This document shows positions 8,336 to 17,120 of a stretch of 64,000 nt of DNA, one piece after another. The DNA comes from Serratia liquefaciens. GTDB lineage: Bacteria; Pseudomonadota; Gammaproteobacteria; Enterobacterales; Enterobacteriaceae. The translations under genes were made by a program, and so were the position numbers. The notes beneath the pieces are model-generated. The model was not told the DNA's origin. It ran no database searches and was given only the letters and a program-made list of their open reading frames with translations. The stretch is taken from the NCBI RefSeq assembly GCF_027594825.1, contig NZ_CP088930.1, positions 2,045,019 to 2,109,018 of the forward strand, in the 5' to 3' direction. How positions within the stretch are numbered: the stretch's first letter is position 1; each line of letters opens with the position of its first letter.

Positions 8336-10324
8336 CTACGAGGTTTGCTTACGCAGCAAATAAACGAAATACGGCGCCCCGATAAAGGTAGCCAGCAGCC
8401 CGGCAGGGATCTGGTACGGGAACATCACCATTCGGCCACACCAGTCGGCAAACACCATCAACAAGCCCCCCAGCAGCGCAGCTATCACCATCTGCGGTAA
8501 CGCGCGGCGGAAGCCCAGCATACGTGCCATATGCGGCGCCATCAGGCCGATAAAGCTCAACGGCCCCACGGTCAACGTCGCCATCGCCGTCAGCGTAGCG
8601 GCCAACAGCAGAATGACCACTCGCACCGGCGTTAGCGCAATCCCCACCGAACGGGCCGTGGCACTGCCCAGGGGCAGAATACTGAGCCAGCGACGACACA
8701 ATGGCGCCAACACGATCAGCAGCGCGGCAATGGCCGCCGTACGTACCGCCTGTTCCGGCGTCACCGAGTAGGTGGAACCTGAAATCCAGGTCAGCAACCC
8801 GCCCATACGCGGATCGCCGCTCGCCAGCAGCAGGAAAATGGTGGTGGTAAAGGCCGTACTGAGCGCAATGCCGGCCAGCAGCATGCGTTCGGTGGAGAAA
8901 CCGCCACGCCCGGCAGCGATCATAATCACCAATAGCGTCGCTGCGGCCCCCAGGCTCCCGGCCGGCAGCAGCCAAACGAAGGCGTCCCCCGGCACGATAA
9001 ACAGCATGATCACCACGCCAAAGGCCGCACCGGAGCTGATACCCAGCACTTCCGGACTGGCCATCGGGTTGCCGGTCAGCTTTTGGATCAGGGTCCCCGC
9101 TACCGCCAGCATCATGCCCGCAGCCAACGCTGACAGCACGCGCGGCCAGCGCCACGGCATCAATGACTCGAGCTCGGCGCCCTGGCTCCAGTGCCAGCCT
9201 GTGGCATTCTGACCAAACATCAACGCCACGGCGATACCGGCCAGCAACACCATCCCTGCCACTGCTGCCCATGCCCACAGATGGCCGCGTTCGGCAGGCA
9301 CCTTGTCACCCAGGTTCATGGGTGGCGGCGTAGCGGCACTGCGCAATCGCGGCAACAACCACAGCAACAACGGAGCACCAAACAGCGCCGTTGCCGCCCC
9401 GGTCGGGATCTCACGCCATATCTGCGTCAAGGAGATCATCACCTGGTCGGTCAGCCACAGCAGCAGCGCACCCAGCAGCGGCGCCAGCATCATGCGATGC
9501 GCCAGACGGCGTGCGCCCAGCATTTTTGCCATCAGCGGCGCAAACAGGCCGATAAAGCCAATCACGCCCACCGCATTCACCAACATCGCACTGAAAATAA
9601 TCGCCACCGCCAGCGCACAAAAGCGCGCCATCGACAGCCCTAACCCCAGGTTACGCGCTACGCCATCATCCAACCCGAGCAAGGTCAGCGGACGCAACAG
9701 CAATACGGCCAGCACTCCGGCAATCAGCAGACGCGGCAGGATAAACTGTGCGGTGCTCCAGTCCTGCTGGTTTAGCGCACCGGTACTCCACAGGAACAGG
9801 CCCTGCAGTTGATCGTAATTGAACAACGCCAGCAGGCTGTTGACCGCCCCGCAGTACAGCCCCAGCACCAAACCGGCCAGGATCAGCGTCACCGGGGACA
9901 TGCGCTTGCCCCAGGCCACGCCGAACACCAGTCCGCCGACCAGGATAGCGCCAGCCATTGCCGCCAGTTGCCGGGTTATCTCACCGCCCGGCAGCATCCA
10001 CAAAGTGGCGATAGTCAGCCCGAGCTGCGCCCCAGCGGACACGCCGAGCGTCGCCGGTTCCGCCAGCGGATTGCGCAGCACCTGCTGGAACAGTACGCCG
10101 ACCAGCCCCAAGCCGGCACCGGCCAGCAGGGACACAGACAGCCGCGGCAACAGGCTGTAGTGGAACAGCATTTGACGTACATCGTCGATATCGGGCGCGT
10201 TCAGCGCCTGCCCCCACAGCGACCACGGCAGCAGCTGCAGCAGGTTGTAGATTGTCAGACCGCCCGCCGCCGCCAACAGTAACAGCAGCAACGTCAGCGG
10301 TAATGCACGGATGCGTGCGCTCAT
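8336..10324 (-). CDS. fhuB: Ferrichrome ABC transporter permease FhuB
   Basis: Inner-membrane permease that moves iron(III)-hydroxamates from FhuD into the cytoplasm, energised by FhuC. The 662 residues form two fused FecCD-type halves, each with multiple transmembrane helices and a coupling motif (FQQVLRNPLAEPATLG and LTGNPMASPEVLGISSG). Length is as in E. coli. ATG 10324 overlaps the fhuD stop (ATGA); a longer in-frame extension to 10450 lies inside fhuD and lacks family resemblance. Confidence 0.96.
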   Translation of the reverse strand: MSARIRALPLTLLLLLLAAAGGLTIYNLLQLLPWSLWGQALNAPDIDDVRQMLFHYSLLPRLSVSLLAGAGLGLVGVLFQQVLRNPLAEPATLGVSAGAQLGLTIATLWMLPGGEITRQLAAMAGAILVGGLVFGVAWGKRMSPVTLILAGLVLGLYCGAVNSLLALFNYDQLQGLFLWSTGALNQQDWSTAQFILPRLLIAGVLAVLLLRPLTLLGLDDGVARNLGLGLSMARFCALAVAIIFSAMLVNAVGVIGFIGLFAPLMAKMLGARRLAHRMMLAPLLGALLLWLTDQVMISLTQIWREIPTGAATALFGAPLLLWLLPRLRSAATPPPMNLGDKVPAERGHLWAWAAVAGMVLLAGIAVALMFGQNATGWHWSQGAELESLMPWRWPRVLSALAAGMMLAVAGTLIQKLTGNPMASPEVLGISSGAAFGVVIMLFIVPGDAFVWLLPAGSLGAAATLLVIMIAAGRGGFSTERMLLAGIALSTAFTTTIFLLLASGDPRMGGLLTWISGSTYSVTPEQAVRTAAIAALLIVLAPLCRRWLSILPLGSATARSVGIALTPVRVVILLLAATLTAMATLTVGPLSFIGLMAPHMARMLGFRRALPQMVIAALLGGLLMVFADWCGRMVMFPYQIPAGLLATFIGAPYFVYLLRKQTS

Positions 10325-11229
10325 GAATAACTCTCCTGCGCCTGCTCCAGCAGATGGCAAAAGCGCATCGCCGATAACGTCGCGCCGTAGAACCACACTG
10401 CTGGCACCTGGCGCAATTGGTTCTGTCTGACAAACGGCAATGCCTGCCACAATGGGGTAGAACTGACTTTTTCCATCATGGCCTGATTGCCGTGGTCGAG
10501 ATAAATCGCGCGCGCATTTTTTACCGCCGTCAGGCGCTCAATGCCCACCACCGCCGTGCCCCAGAAGTTGGTTTCCCCCTCCCAGGCATTTTGGATCCCA
10601 AGCTGGTCCATCACCTCCTGGAACAGGCTTTTCTGGCCAATGACCAGCGCATGGCGCGTGTCCAGCAGGGAGAACAGCAGCAGCGGCTGTCGGCTGTAAG
10701 ACTGCAGCCGCTGACGCGCATCCTGGATAAATCGGTCGAACTGGATCAGGTGTTGCTCTGCCCGTGCCTCAAGGCCCAGCCGCTGCGCCAGTTGCACTAA
10801 CGACTTCCGGCCCACCGTCAGCGGTTTGCCACTGCCGTCATTGAAGCCGAAGCTCATGGTCGGGCCGATAGGGGCCAGCTTTTGCGGCGTAGGCCCGTAT
10901 CCCTGAGACAGCAACATCAGCGAAGGCCGCAGCTGCTGCAGCAGCTCCAGATTGGGTTCGGTACGCTGACCGACGTCGATCACCGACGCCGGCATTTTCG
11001 GCTCTTCCACCCACAGGTTGTAGTTGTGGATATCCGCGACGGCCAGCGGCGTGATCCCCAGTGCCAACAGCAACTCGATAGGCAGCCACTCCAGCGCCAC
11101 GATGCGCGTAAGATCGGGTGGCGTTGCCGCCGCCTGGCTCGGCAAAGAAAACAGCAGGGGCGACAGCGCCATGGCCGTCAGCAGGCGACGGCGGACGGCA
11201 TCATGATGAAAATCAGAAGAATCAGGCAT
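10321..11229 (-). CDS. fhuD: Ferrichrome-binding periplasmic protein FhuD
   Basis: Binds iron(III)-hydroxamates in the periplasm and hands them to FhuB. 302 residues. The N-terminus carries RRRLLTAMALSPLLF, a twin-arginine-like signal as in E. coli FhuD, with cleavage probably after SQA at about residue 33. The helical-backbone binding fold is suggested by alignment with the family (RIVALEWLPIELLLALGI). The start overlaps the fhuC stop by 1 base (TGATG), indicating translational coupling. Confidence 0.95.
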   Translation of the reverse strand: MPDSSDFHHDAVRRRLLTAMALSPLLFSLPSQAAATPPDLTRIVALEWLPIELLLALGITPLAVADIHNYNLWVEEPKMPASVIDVGQRTEPNLELLQQLRPSLMLLSQGYGPTPQKLAPIGPTMSFGFNDGSGKPLTVGRKSLVQLAQRLGLEARAEQHLIQFDRFIQDARQRLQSYSRQPLLLFSLLDTRHALVIGQKSLFQEVMDQLGIQNAWEGETNFWGTAVVGIERLTAVKNARAIYLDHGNQAMMEKVSSTPLWQALPFVRQNQLRQVPAVWFYGATLSAMRFCHLLEQAQESYS

Positions 11230-12026
11230 CAGTAGACAAAACTCACCGGTGCGCCGCCGCTTGGATGCGGCAGCGTCCCCATAGGAATACCGTAAATTTG
11301 CTCCAGCACGTCACCCTGCATCAGCTCCAGCGGGGTGCCCTGGGCAATCATCTCGCCGCCGCGCAATGCCACCAGATGGTCGCAGTAGCGTGCGGCCATA
11401 TTGATGTCATGCAGCACCGCAATCACCGTCAGGCCACGCTCATGGCTTAAACGTTGGATCAGTGCCAGTACCTCAACCTGATGGGCGATATCCAGCGCCG
11501 AGGTCGGCTCATCCAGCAACAGGCAGCGGCTGTCTTGCGCCACCATCATCGCCAGCCAGGCGCGTTGACGCTCGCCGCCGGACAGGCTGTCGACCAGGCG
11601 GTTGGCAAACGGCTTCAGCCCCACCAGCGCAATCGCCTCTTCCACCTGTTGGCGATCGTTAACGCCAAAGCGGCCCAAGGCGCCGTGCCAGGGGTAGCGG
11701 CCAATCGCCACCAGTTCGCGCACCGTCATCCCTTCCGCGGCGGGCAATTGTTGAGGGAGATAAGCGACCTGACGTGCGAAAGCTTTGCTGTCCCATTGGC
11801 TCAGCAACTGCTGATTAAGCCGCGCCGTACCGTCGGTTGGATTTTGGTGGCGACCGAGAATTTTCAGTAAGGTCGATTTGCCGGAGCCGTTATGGCCGAT
11901 CAGCCCACAGACTTTCCCCACGGGAAAGGTCAGCGACAAGGGTTGTAGCAGCACCCGGCCGGGAACGGCAAAGCTGGCGCTGTCCAGGGTAAAGGTGGCG
12001 TCGTGATTGAGGTGTTTATCCTGCAT
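11229..12026 (-). CDS. fhuC: Ferrichrome ABC transporter ATPase FhuC
   Basis: Cytoplasmic ATPase of the Fhu importer. 265 residues with Walker A GHNGSGKST, the Q-loop region YLPQQLP, ABC signature LSGGERQRAW, Walker B CLLLDEPTSALD and the switch His in VLHDINMA. Near-identical in layout to E. coli FhuC, including the ending PVSFVY. Second gene of fhuACDB, 47 bases after fhuA. Confidence 0.97.
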   Translation of the reverse strand: MQDKHLNHDATFTLDSASFAVPGRVLLQPLSLTFPVGKVCGLIGHNGSGKSTLLKILGRHQNPTDGTARLNQQLLSQWDSKAFARQVAYLPQQLPAAEGMTVRELVAIGRYPWHGALGRFGVNDRQQVEEAIALVGLKPFANRLVDSLSGGERQRAWLAMMVAQDSRCLLLDEPTSALDIAHQVEVLALIQRLSHERGLTVIAVLHDINMAARYCDHLVALRGGEMIAQGTPLELMQGDVLEQIYGIPMGTLPHPSGGAPVSFVY

Positions 12027-12037
12027 AGGTCCTACTC

Positions 12038-12066
12038 TGTCCGGGGCGACATGGCGCCGCCCCGGT
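12038..12066 (-). other. Intercistronic hairpin between fhuA and fhuC
   Basis: CCGGGGCG and CGCCCCGG form a GC-rich hairpin in the 47-base gap, without a clean U-run. It may lower expression of fhuCDB relative to fhuA or protect the fhuA mRNA end. Confidence 0.5.
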
Positions 12067-12073
12067 AATCCGA

Positions 12074-14266
12074 TTAGAAGCGGAAGGTTGCGGTGGCGAC
12101 CACCTGGCGTTCAGCGCCCCAGTAGCAGCCATAGGTGGCGAAGCAGCTGGAGACGTATTCTTTATCAAACAGGTTGTTCACGTTGATGCCAATCGAAGAG
12201 CCTGGCAGATTGAAACGCGCCAAATCGTATTTTATCGCCGCATCGACGACCGTATAGTCCTTCACTTTAAACGTGTTGGCTTCATCACCATAGCTGGAAC
12301 CGACATAGCGAACGCCGGAGCCCAGCGTCAACCCGCTGAGTGCAGTTTCATGGAAGGTGTAATCCGCCCACACTGAAGCCATATGTTTGGGAATGGCCGC
12401 CGGGGTATTGCCCTGTTGCGTAGTGTCTTTGGAATACTCCGCATCCGTGTAGGTATAAGAACCCAACAGGTTAACGTTGGCCGTCAGCGCGGCTTTGCCT
12501 TCCAGTTCGATCCCACGAGAGCGAATTTCGCCACCCTGTATGGAAGCAAATACATGGTCTGGATCTGCCACCTTGTTGTTGGTTTTGGTCAGCTGATAAA
12601 TCGCAATGCTGGCAGTAATAGGGCGATCCTTCGGTGCATACTTCACGCCGGCTTCATACTGCTTGCCTTTGGAAGCGGCGAAGGTATTGCCACTGAAATC
12701 AGCCCCTGAAGTAGGTTCAAAGGATTCACTGTAGCTGACATAAGGTGCGATGCCGTTTTCAAATACATAGTTCAAACCCGCGCGGCCGGTGAACTCGTTG
12801 TCCTTCTGCTTTGATACCGAGTTCTGGTTCAGGCGGTTGGTGCTGTTGGTGTCGCTCCAGTCATAGCGTCCTCCCATGGTCAGCACCCAGTTGTTCCATT
12901 CGGCCTGATCCTGCACGTAAAGCCCGGTCTGCTCTTGGCGATTCACCTGGCTGGCGCCGCCGGTAATGGTGTAGCTTTGGTTGCCGTACTGCGGCGCCAC
13001 CACGTTAAGGTTAGAAGCGCTGCCATACTGATACACGACGTCGTTGCGCATACGCATATAATCCACACCCATCAATAAGGTGTGATCAACCAGCCCCGTC
13101 GCAAATTTGGCCTGCGCCTGAGTGTCTACAGCAAAACTCGACAAGTGCTCTTTCGAATTCATCACCCCACGCGTCAACTCAGCAGGGTTTGTCGTGCTGA
13201 TGCCCTGGCCATAGATAGAGCGGTAATCCACGTCCATTTTCGAGTAACGCAGGTTTTGACGCAGGGTCCACACATCATCAAACCCATGTTCAAAGGCATA
13301 TCCCACCATCTGTTGCTTGCGCGAGATGTTGTTATAACCCGGCTCACCGTCGTTGAAACTGGTCGGCAATTTGCCGTTAATCCCATTTTGCACCGTCCCC
13401 TCTTTCGGCAGCCAACCATAGAAGCCCACGCTCGGGTCATCCTGGAAACTGCTGAGGAACGTCAGTGAAGTGCGATCATCCGGCCGCCAGCTGAAAGAAG
13501 GTGCAATTGCATAGCGTTTGCTTTTTTCGCCAACCTGTTGCTGATCTTCATCACGCGCCAGACCGGTTAAGCGGTAAGAATAGATGCCGGCATCATCCAG
13601 CGCGCCACCAAAGTCGAAGCCGGTCTGGAACAGATTGTCGGTACCCATTTTGAACTGAACCTCACGAAGGGTTTCAGTGGTTGGGCGTTTGCTGACCAAG
13701 GCGACAACCCCGCCCGGGTTGCTCTTGCCATAGAGCACGGAAGAAGGGCCGCGCAGCACTTCGGCACGTTCCAGGAAGTAAGGGTCAATTTGGTAAATGG
13801 AATAGTTATCGTCCTGCAGCTTCAACCCATCCAGGTACATGTTGGTACCCACCGAGCTGAAACCACGAATATTCACGGCATCATAAGCGGTGGAGGCCCC
13901 ACGGTTGCCCACCATCACGCCCGGCGTATAGGCCAGTGCGCCTTTTACCGTGGCTGGCTGGCGCATATCCATTTCTTCACGCGTCACGACGGAAACCGAC
14001 TGCGGAGTCTTTTCAATCGGCGTGTCGGTCTTGGTACCGGTGGCGCTGCGTTTGGCCGCGTAGGTCCCCACAGGTCCCCAGGCGTTTTCCTGCTGCGATT
14101 GGCTGCTGCCCACCACGGTAAGGGTGTCTTCCTTGGCGGCGGACTGGGTGTCGGCGGAAAACGCCGGCATCGCCAGCGTGCCAAGGGCGGCAGCGATAGT
14201 TATCGCTAACCCACTGACGTGAGAACGGCTCTGCTTGGCCGCGGAAAGAAGACGCTTGGTCGACAT
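12074..14266 (-). CDS. fhuA: Ferrichrome outer-membrane receptor FhuA (TonB-dependent)
   Basis: Outer-membrane receptor for ferrichrome-type siderophores. The 730 residues start with a ~38-residue signal peptide ending PAFSA, then a TonB box-like EDTLTVVGSS, the plug domain (PQSVSVVTREEMDMRQPATV to VLRGPSSVLYGKSNPGG) and a 22-strand barrel ending in phenylalanine (ATATFRF). The paired cysteines near the end (SSCFATYGCYW) also occur in the family. A Fur box lies 42 bases upstream. First gene of the operon; the encoded siderophore specificity is inferred from operon context. Confidence 0.95.
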   Translation of the reverse strand: MSTKRLLSAAKQSRSHVSGLAITIAAALGTLAMPAFSADTQSAAKEDTLTVVGSSQSQQENAWGPVGTYAAKRSATGTKTDTPIEKTPQSVSVVTREEMDMRQPATVKGALAYTPGVMVGNRGASTAYDAVNIRGFSSVGTNMYLDGLKLQDDNYSIYQIDPYFLERAEVLRGPSSVLYGKSNPGGVVALVSKRPTTETLREVQFKMGTDNLFQTGFDFGGALDDAGIYSYRLTGLARDEDQQQVGEKSKRYAIAPSFSWRPDDRTSLTFLSSFQDDPSVGFYGWLPKEGTVQNGINGKLPTSFNDGEPGYNNISRKQQMVGYAFEHGFDDVWTLRQNLRYSKMDVDYRSIYGQGISTTNPAELTRGVMNSKEHLSSFAVDTQAQAKFATGLVDHTLLMGVDYMRMRNDVVYQYGSASNLNVVAPQYGNQSYTITGGASQVNRQEQTGLYVQDQAEWNNWVLTMGGRYDWSDTNSTNRLNQNSVSKQKDNEFTGRAGLNYVFENGIAPYVSYSESFEPTSGADFSGNTFAASKGKQYEAGVKYAPKDRPITASIAIYQLTKTNNKVADPDHVFASIQGGEIRSRGIELEGKAALTANVNLLGSYTYTDAEYSKDTTQQGNTPAAIPKHMASVWADYTFHETALSGLTLGSGVRYVGSSYGDEANTFKVKDYTVVDAAIKYDLARFNLPGSSIGINVNNLFDKEYVSSCFATYGCYWGAERQVVATATFRF

Positions 14267-14307
14267 AGGTGGTTTCTCTGATGAATTATTTGATAACGAA
14301 TGTAAAC

Positions 14308-14326
14308 GATAATAATTATTATAATC
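14308..14326 (-). promoter_or_regulatory. Fur box of fhuA
   Basis: GATAATAATTATTATAATC matches the 19-bp Fur consensus GATAATGATAATCATTATC at about 15 positions and lies in the fhuA promoter, so iron-loaded Fur should repress the operon. Confidence 0.85.
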
Positions 14327-14445
14327 GCGGCATTTTATGCAGAAGCTAAATTAAACTGCAAGTCGAATTCAGCCGGTGAATTGGTGTGTGATTAACCACT
14401 TAGCCACATTAAGCAGGTGGAAATAAACTGCGCAGAGAAATAAAA

Positions 14446-14472
14446 AAGCCCGCAACGGGAAGTTACGGGCTT
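14446..14472 (-). terminator. mrcB terminator
   Basis: AAGCCCGTAACTTCCCGTTGCGGGCTT on the reverse strand is followed by TTTTTATTTC, ending mrcB before the fhuA promoter. Confidence 0.88.
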
Positions 14473-14519
14473 AATAATAAAGAAAAACTTTTCACCTGAG
14501 CGGTGGCAAGCAAGGTCGT

Positions 14520-17021
14520 TTATTTACCGAACATGTCCTTGATCCAGCCGGCAACGCCGTCAGCATCTTTTTGTTCGCCCGCCTGCTGCTGTTGCTCTTG
14601 CTGCTGTTGCTGAGCAGCCTGGCTTGCCTGGCACAGTCCCTGCGGGTTGTCGGTCCACACCGGAATGGTGCGCCCACCGCCACCACAGACAAAGTTGCCG
14701 CTGGAGTCGATGTTCATCTGGTTGATGCCTTCCGGCGGCTGCAGCATCAGCGGCAGCGGCGTCTGGTTCTCCAGATAGCGGCGGTACAGCGTCAGCGCAC
14801 CGTTGGCACCGGTCAGCTTGGCCGGGCCGTTGTTATCGCGCCCTACCCAGGCGATAGCCACTTCTTTACCGTCGATACCGGCAAACCAGCTGTCGCGCAG
14901 GTCGTTAGTGGTACCGGTTTTCGCCGCCAGATTGTAGTTGGGGAACTTCACCGACAATGAGCGGGAGGTCCCGCGCGCTACGCCCTGTTGCATGGCATAC
15001 AACGTCAGGTAAGCCGCCTGGGCAGGTACCACGCGTTCCGCCTGCGGGAAGCTCTGGTACAGCACAGAGCCGTCTTCAGCAATCACCGAACGCACCGCAG
15101 ACAGCGGAGCACGGTTACCGCCGCCGGCAATGGTCTGGTATTCCTGTGCCACTTCCATCGGCGTCAGGCCAATCGCGCCGAGCAGCATCGAAGGCACCGG
15201 ATTGATTTCCGCCTTTGGAATGCCCAAGCGTTGTAACGTCGCACTGATTTGGTCCAGCCCAACCGACATCCCCAGGTTGACCGTAGGTACGTTGAGTGAA
15301 AAGGCAAGGCCATCCACCAGCATCACCTGCCCGCGGAACTTGCGGTCATAGTTGTTCGGCTGCCAGACGGTACCGTTCTGCAATTTCAGCGTCAGCGGCT
15401 GATCCGCCAGCCAGGTGTTCAGGCGGTATTTGTCCGGCTCGGACAGCGCAGTCAGGTAAGTTGGCGGTTTGGCCAATGAACCGACCAGGCGACGCGCCTG
15501 CATGGCACGGTTAAACCCGGCAAATTGCGGGTTGGCACCGCCGACCATGGCGCGAACTTCGCCGCTGAAACGATCGACAATCACCATCGCCGCTTCCAGA
15601 TCCTGAACGTGACGAGCCGCCTTCAGGGCCGGAACGCCGTCTTCAACCGCTTTTTCCGCCGCATCTTGCGACACCGGATCCAGCGTGGTGAAGATTTTCA
15701 CCCCGGACAAGTCGTTCACCTTGTCGCCCAGCTTGGCTTGCAGCTCCTGACGCACCATCTGCATGAACGCCGGCTGCGGCGTGATCACCCCGCCTTTCGG
15801 CTGCACGCCCAATGGACGAGCGCTAAGCATGTCGTAAAGTTCGGCGTCGATAACCCCCTGGTTCTGCAGCAGTTTGAGCACCAGATTACGACGTTCCAGC
15901 GCCAGCTTCGGGTTACGCCAAGGGTTGTACAGCGACGCGCCCTTGACCATGCCCACCAGCAGCGCCTGCTGATCCAGGCTCAGTTCGTCCACCGGACGGC
16001 CGAAGTAGTACAGGCTGGCCAACGGGAAACCGCGAATTTGATCGTTGCCGCTCTGGCCGAGATAAACCTCGTTCAGATACAGCTCAAGGATGCGATCCTT
16101 GCTGTAACGGTAATCTACCAACAACGCCATGTAGGCTTCATTGGCCTTACGCCACAGCGAACGCTCGTTGGTCAGGAACAGGTTTTTTACCAACTGCTGC
16201 GTCAGGGTACTGCCGCCCTGCACCGCACGTCCGGCGGTCAGGTTAGCCAGCACCGCACGACCGATGGAGTAAGGGCTGATGCCGTCATGTTCATAGAAGT
16301 GGCGGTCTTCGGTGGCAATCAGCGTATCCACCAGCAGGTCAGGGAAACCGGCGCGCGGCACGAACAGCCGCTGTTCGCCGTTCGGCGACTGCAGCATGGT
16401 GATCAGACGCGGATCGAGACGGAAGAAGCCGAAGCTGCGCTGGTTTTCCATGTTCTCGATATTCGCCAGACGGTTGTTCTGGAAATTCAGACGCGCGTGG
16501 ATCTGCCCTTCTTTACCGTCCGGGAAATCAAACGGACGACGCAGCAACTCAATGCTGTTGGCCTGCACGGTAAACTCGCCCGGGCGCGTCATGCGGCTTA
16601 CCTGGCGGTATTGCATGCCCTCCAGCAAATTGACCATTTCCTTTTTGCTGTACGGCATGCCCGGTTCCAGGTTGACCATGCGGCCATAAACCGCCGCCGG
16701 CAACTGCCAGACCTTGCCGTCAATGCGGCTGCGGATCTGCGAATCCAGGTACACGCCATAGATTGCCAACAGCACGGCAACCACCAGAATCAGTTTAATC
16801 AGCAGGCCGAGCCAGCGGCGTTTCTTACGCGGCGGAGTCGCTTTTACCTTACGCGGCATGCGTTCTTCCTCGTCTTCATAATCATCATCGTCATCCTGGT
16901 ACTCGTCTTCCTCGTAATCATCGTAATCGTCATCTCGACGACGGCGCGGCGGCTTGCGCGACGCGGTGCGTGTTGGTTGTTTCCCTTTGCGCCCGATGGG
17001 CTCGCGGTCATCCCCAGCCAT
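14520..17021 (-). CDS. mrcB: Penicillin-binding protein 1B
   Basis: Bifunctional peptidoglycan glycosyltransferase/transpeptidase. The 833 residues comprise a highly charged cytoplasmic tail (Asp/Glu-rich at about 30-53, then Lys/Arg-rich), a transmembrane helix at about 70-92, a UB2H-type region, the GT51 domain with [12 protein letters not shown] and [14 protein letters not shown], and the transpeptidase with SLAK, SLN and KTGTT motifs. The last ~30 residues are Gln-rich ([16 protein letters not shown]), a low-complexity tail. It lies between hrpB and fhuA as in E. coli. Confidence 0.97.
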   Translation of the reverse strand: MAGDDREPIGRKGKQPTRTASRKPPRRRRDDDYDDYEEDEYQDDDDDYEDEEERMPRKVKATPPRKKRRWLGLLIKLILVVAVLLAIYGVYLDSQIRSRIDGKVWQLPAAVYGRMVNLEPGMPYSKKEMVNLLEGMQYRQVSRMTRPGEFTVQANSIELLRRPFDFPDGKEGQIHARLNFQNNRLANIENMENQRSFGFFRLDPRLITMLQSPNGEQRLFVPRAGFPDLLVDTLIATEDRHFYEHDGISPYSIGRAVLANLTAGRAVQGGSTLTQQLVKNLFLTNERSLWRKANEAYMALLVDYRYSKDRILELYLNEVYLGQSGNDQIRGFPLASLYYFGRPVDELSLDQQALLVGMVKGASLYNPWRNPKLALERRNLVLKLLQNQGVIDAELYDMLSARPLGVQPKGGVITPQPAFMQMVRQELQAKLGDKVNDLSGVKIFTTLDPVSQDAAEKAVEDGVPALKAARHVQDLEAAMVIVDRFSGEVRAMVGGANPQFAGFNRAMQARRLVGSLAKPPTYLTALSEPDKYRLNTWLADQPLTLKLQNGTVWQPNNYDRKFRGQVMLVDGLAFSLNVPTVNLGMSVGLDQISATLQRLGIPKAEINPVPSMLLGAIGLTPMEVAQEYQTIAGGGNRAPLSAVRSVIAEDGSVLYQSFPQAERVVPAQAAYLTLYAMQQGVARGTSRSLSVKFPNYNLAAKTGTTNDLRDSWFAGIDGKEVAIAWVGRDNNGPAKLTGANGALTLYRRYLENQTPLPLMLQPPEGINQMNIDSSGNFVCGGGGRTIPVWTDNPQGLCQASQAAQQQQQEQQQQAGEQKDADGVAGWIKDMFGK

Positions 17022-17120
17022 TGCTGTTGTTCTCCAGACTTGGCGGCACTGCCGGCCATTATGAGTCGCTTAATCTGTCGCGGCGCCAGGCCGCTGAACA
17101 GAAGAAACATCTGAATTCAT

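Noticed and set aside
15525..17114. 529-codon open frame on the plus strand
   Set aside because: Shadow of mrcB; composition is His/Gln/Arg-rich as expected for the antisense of a PBP gene.
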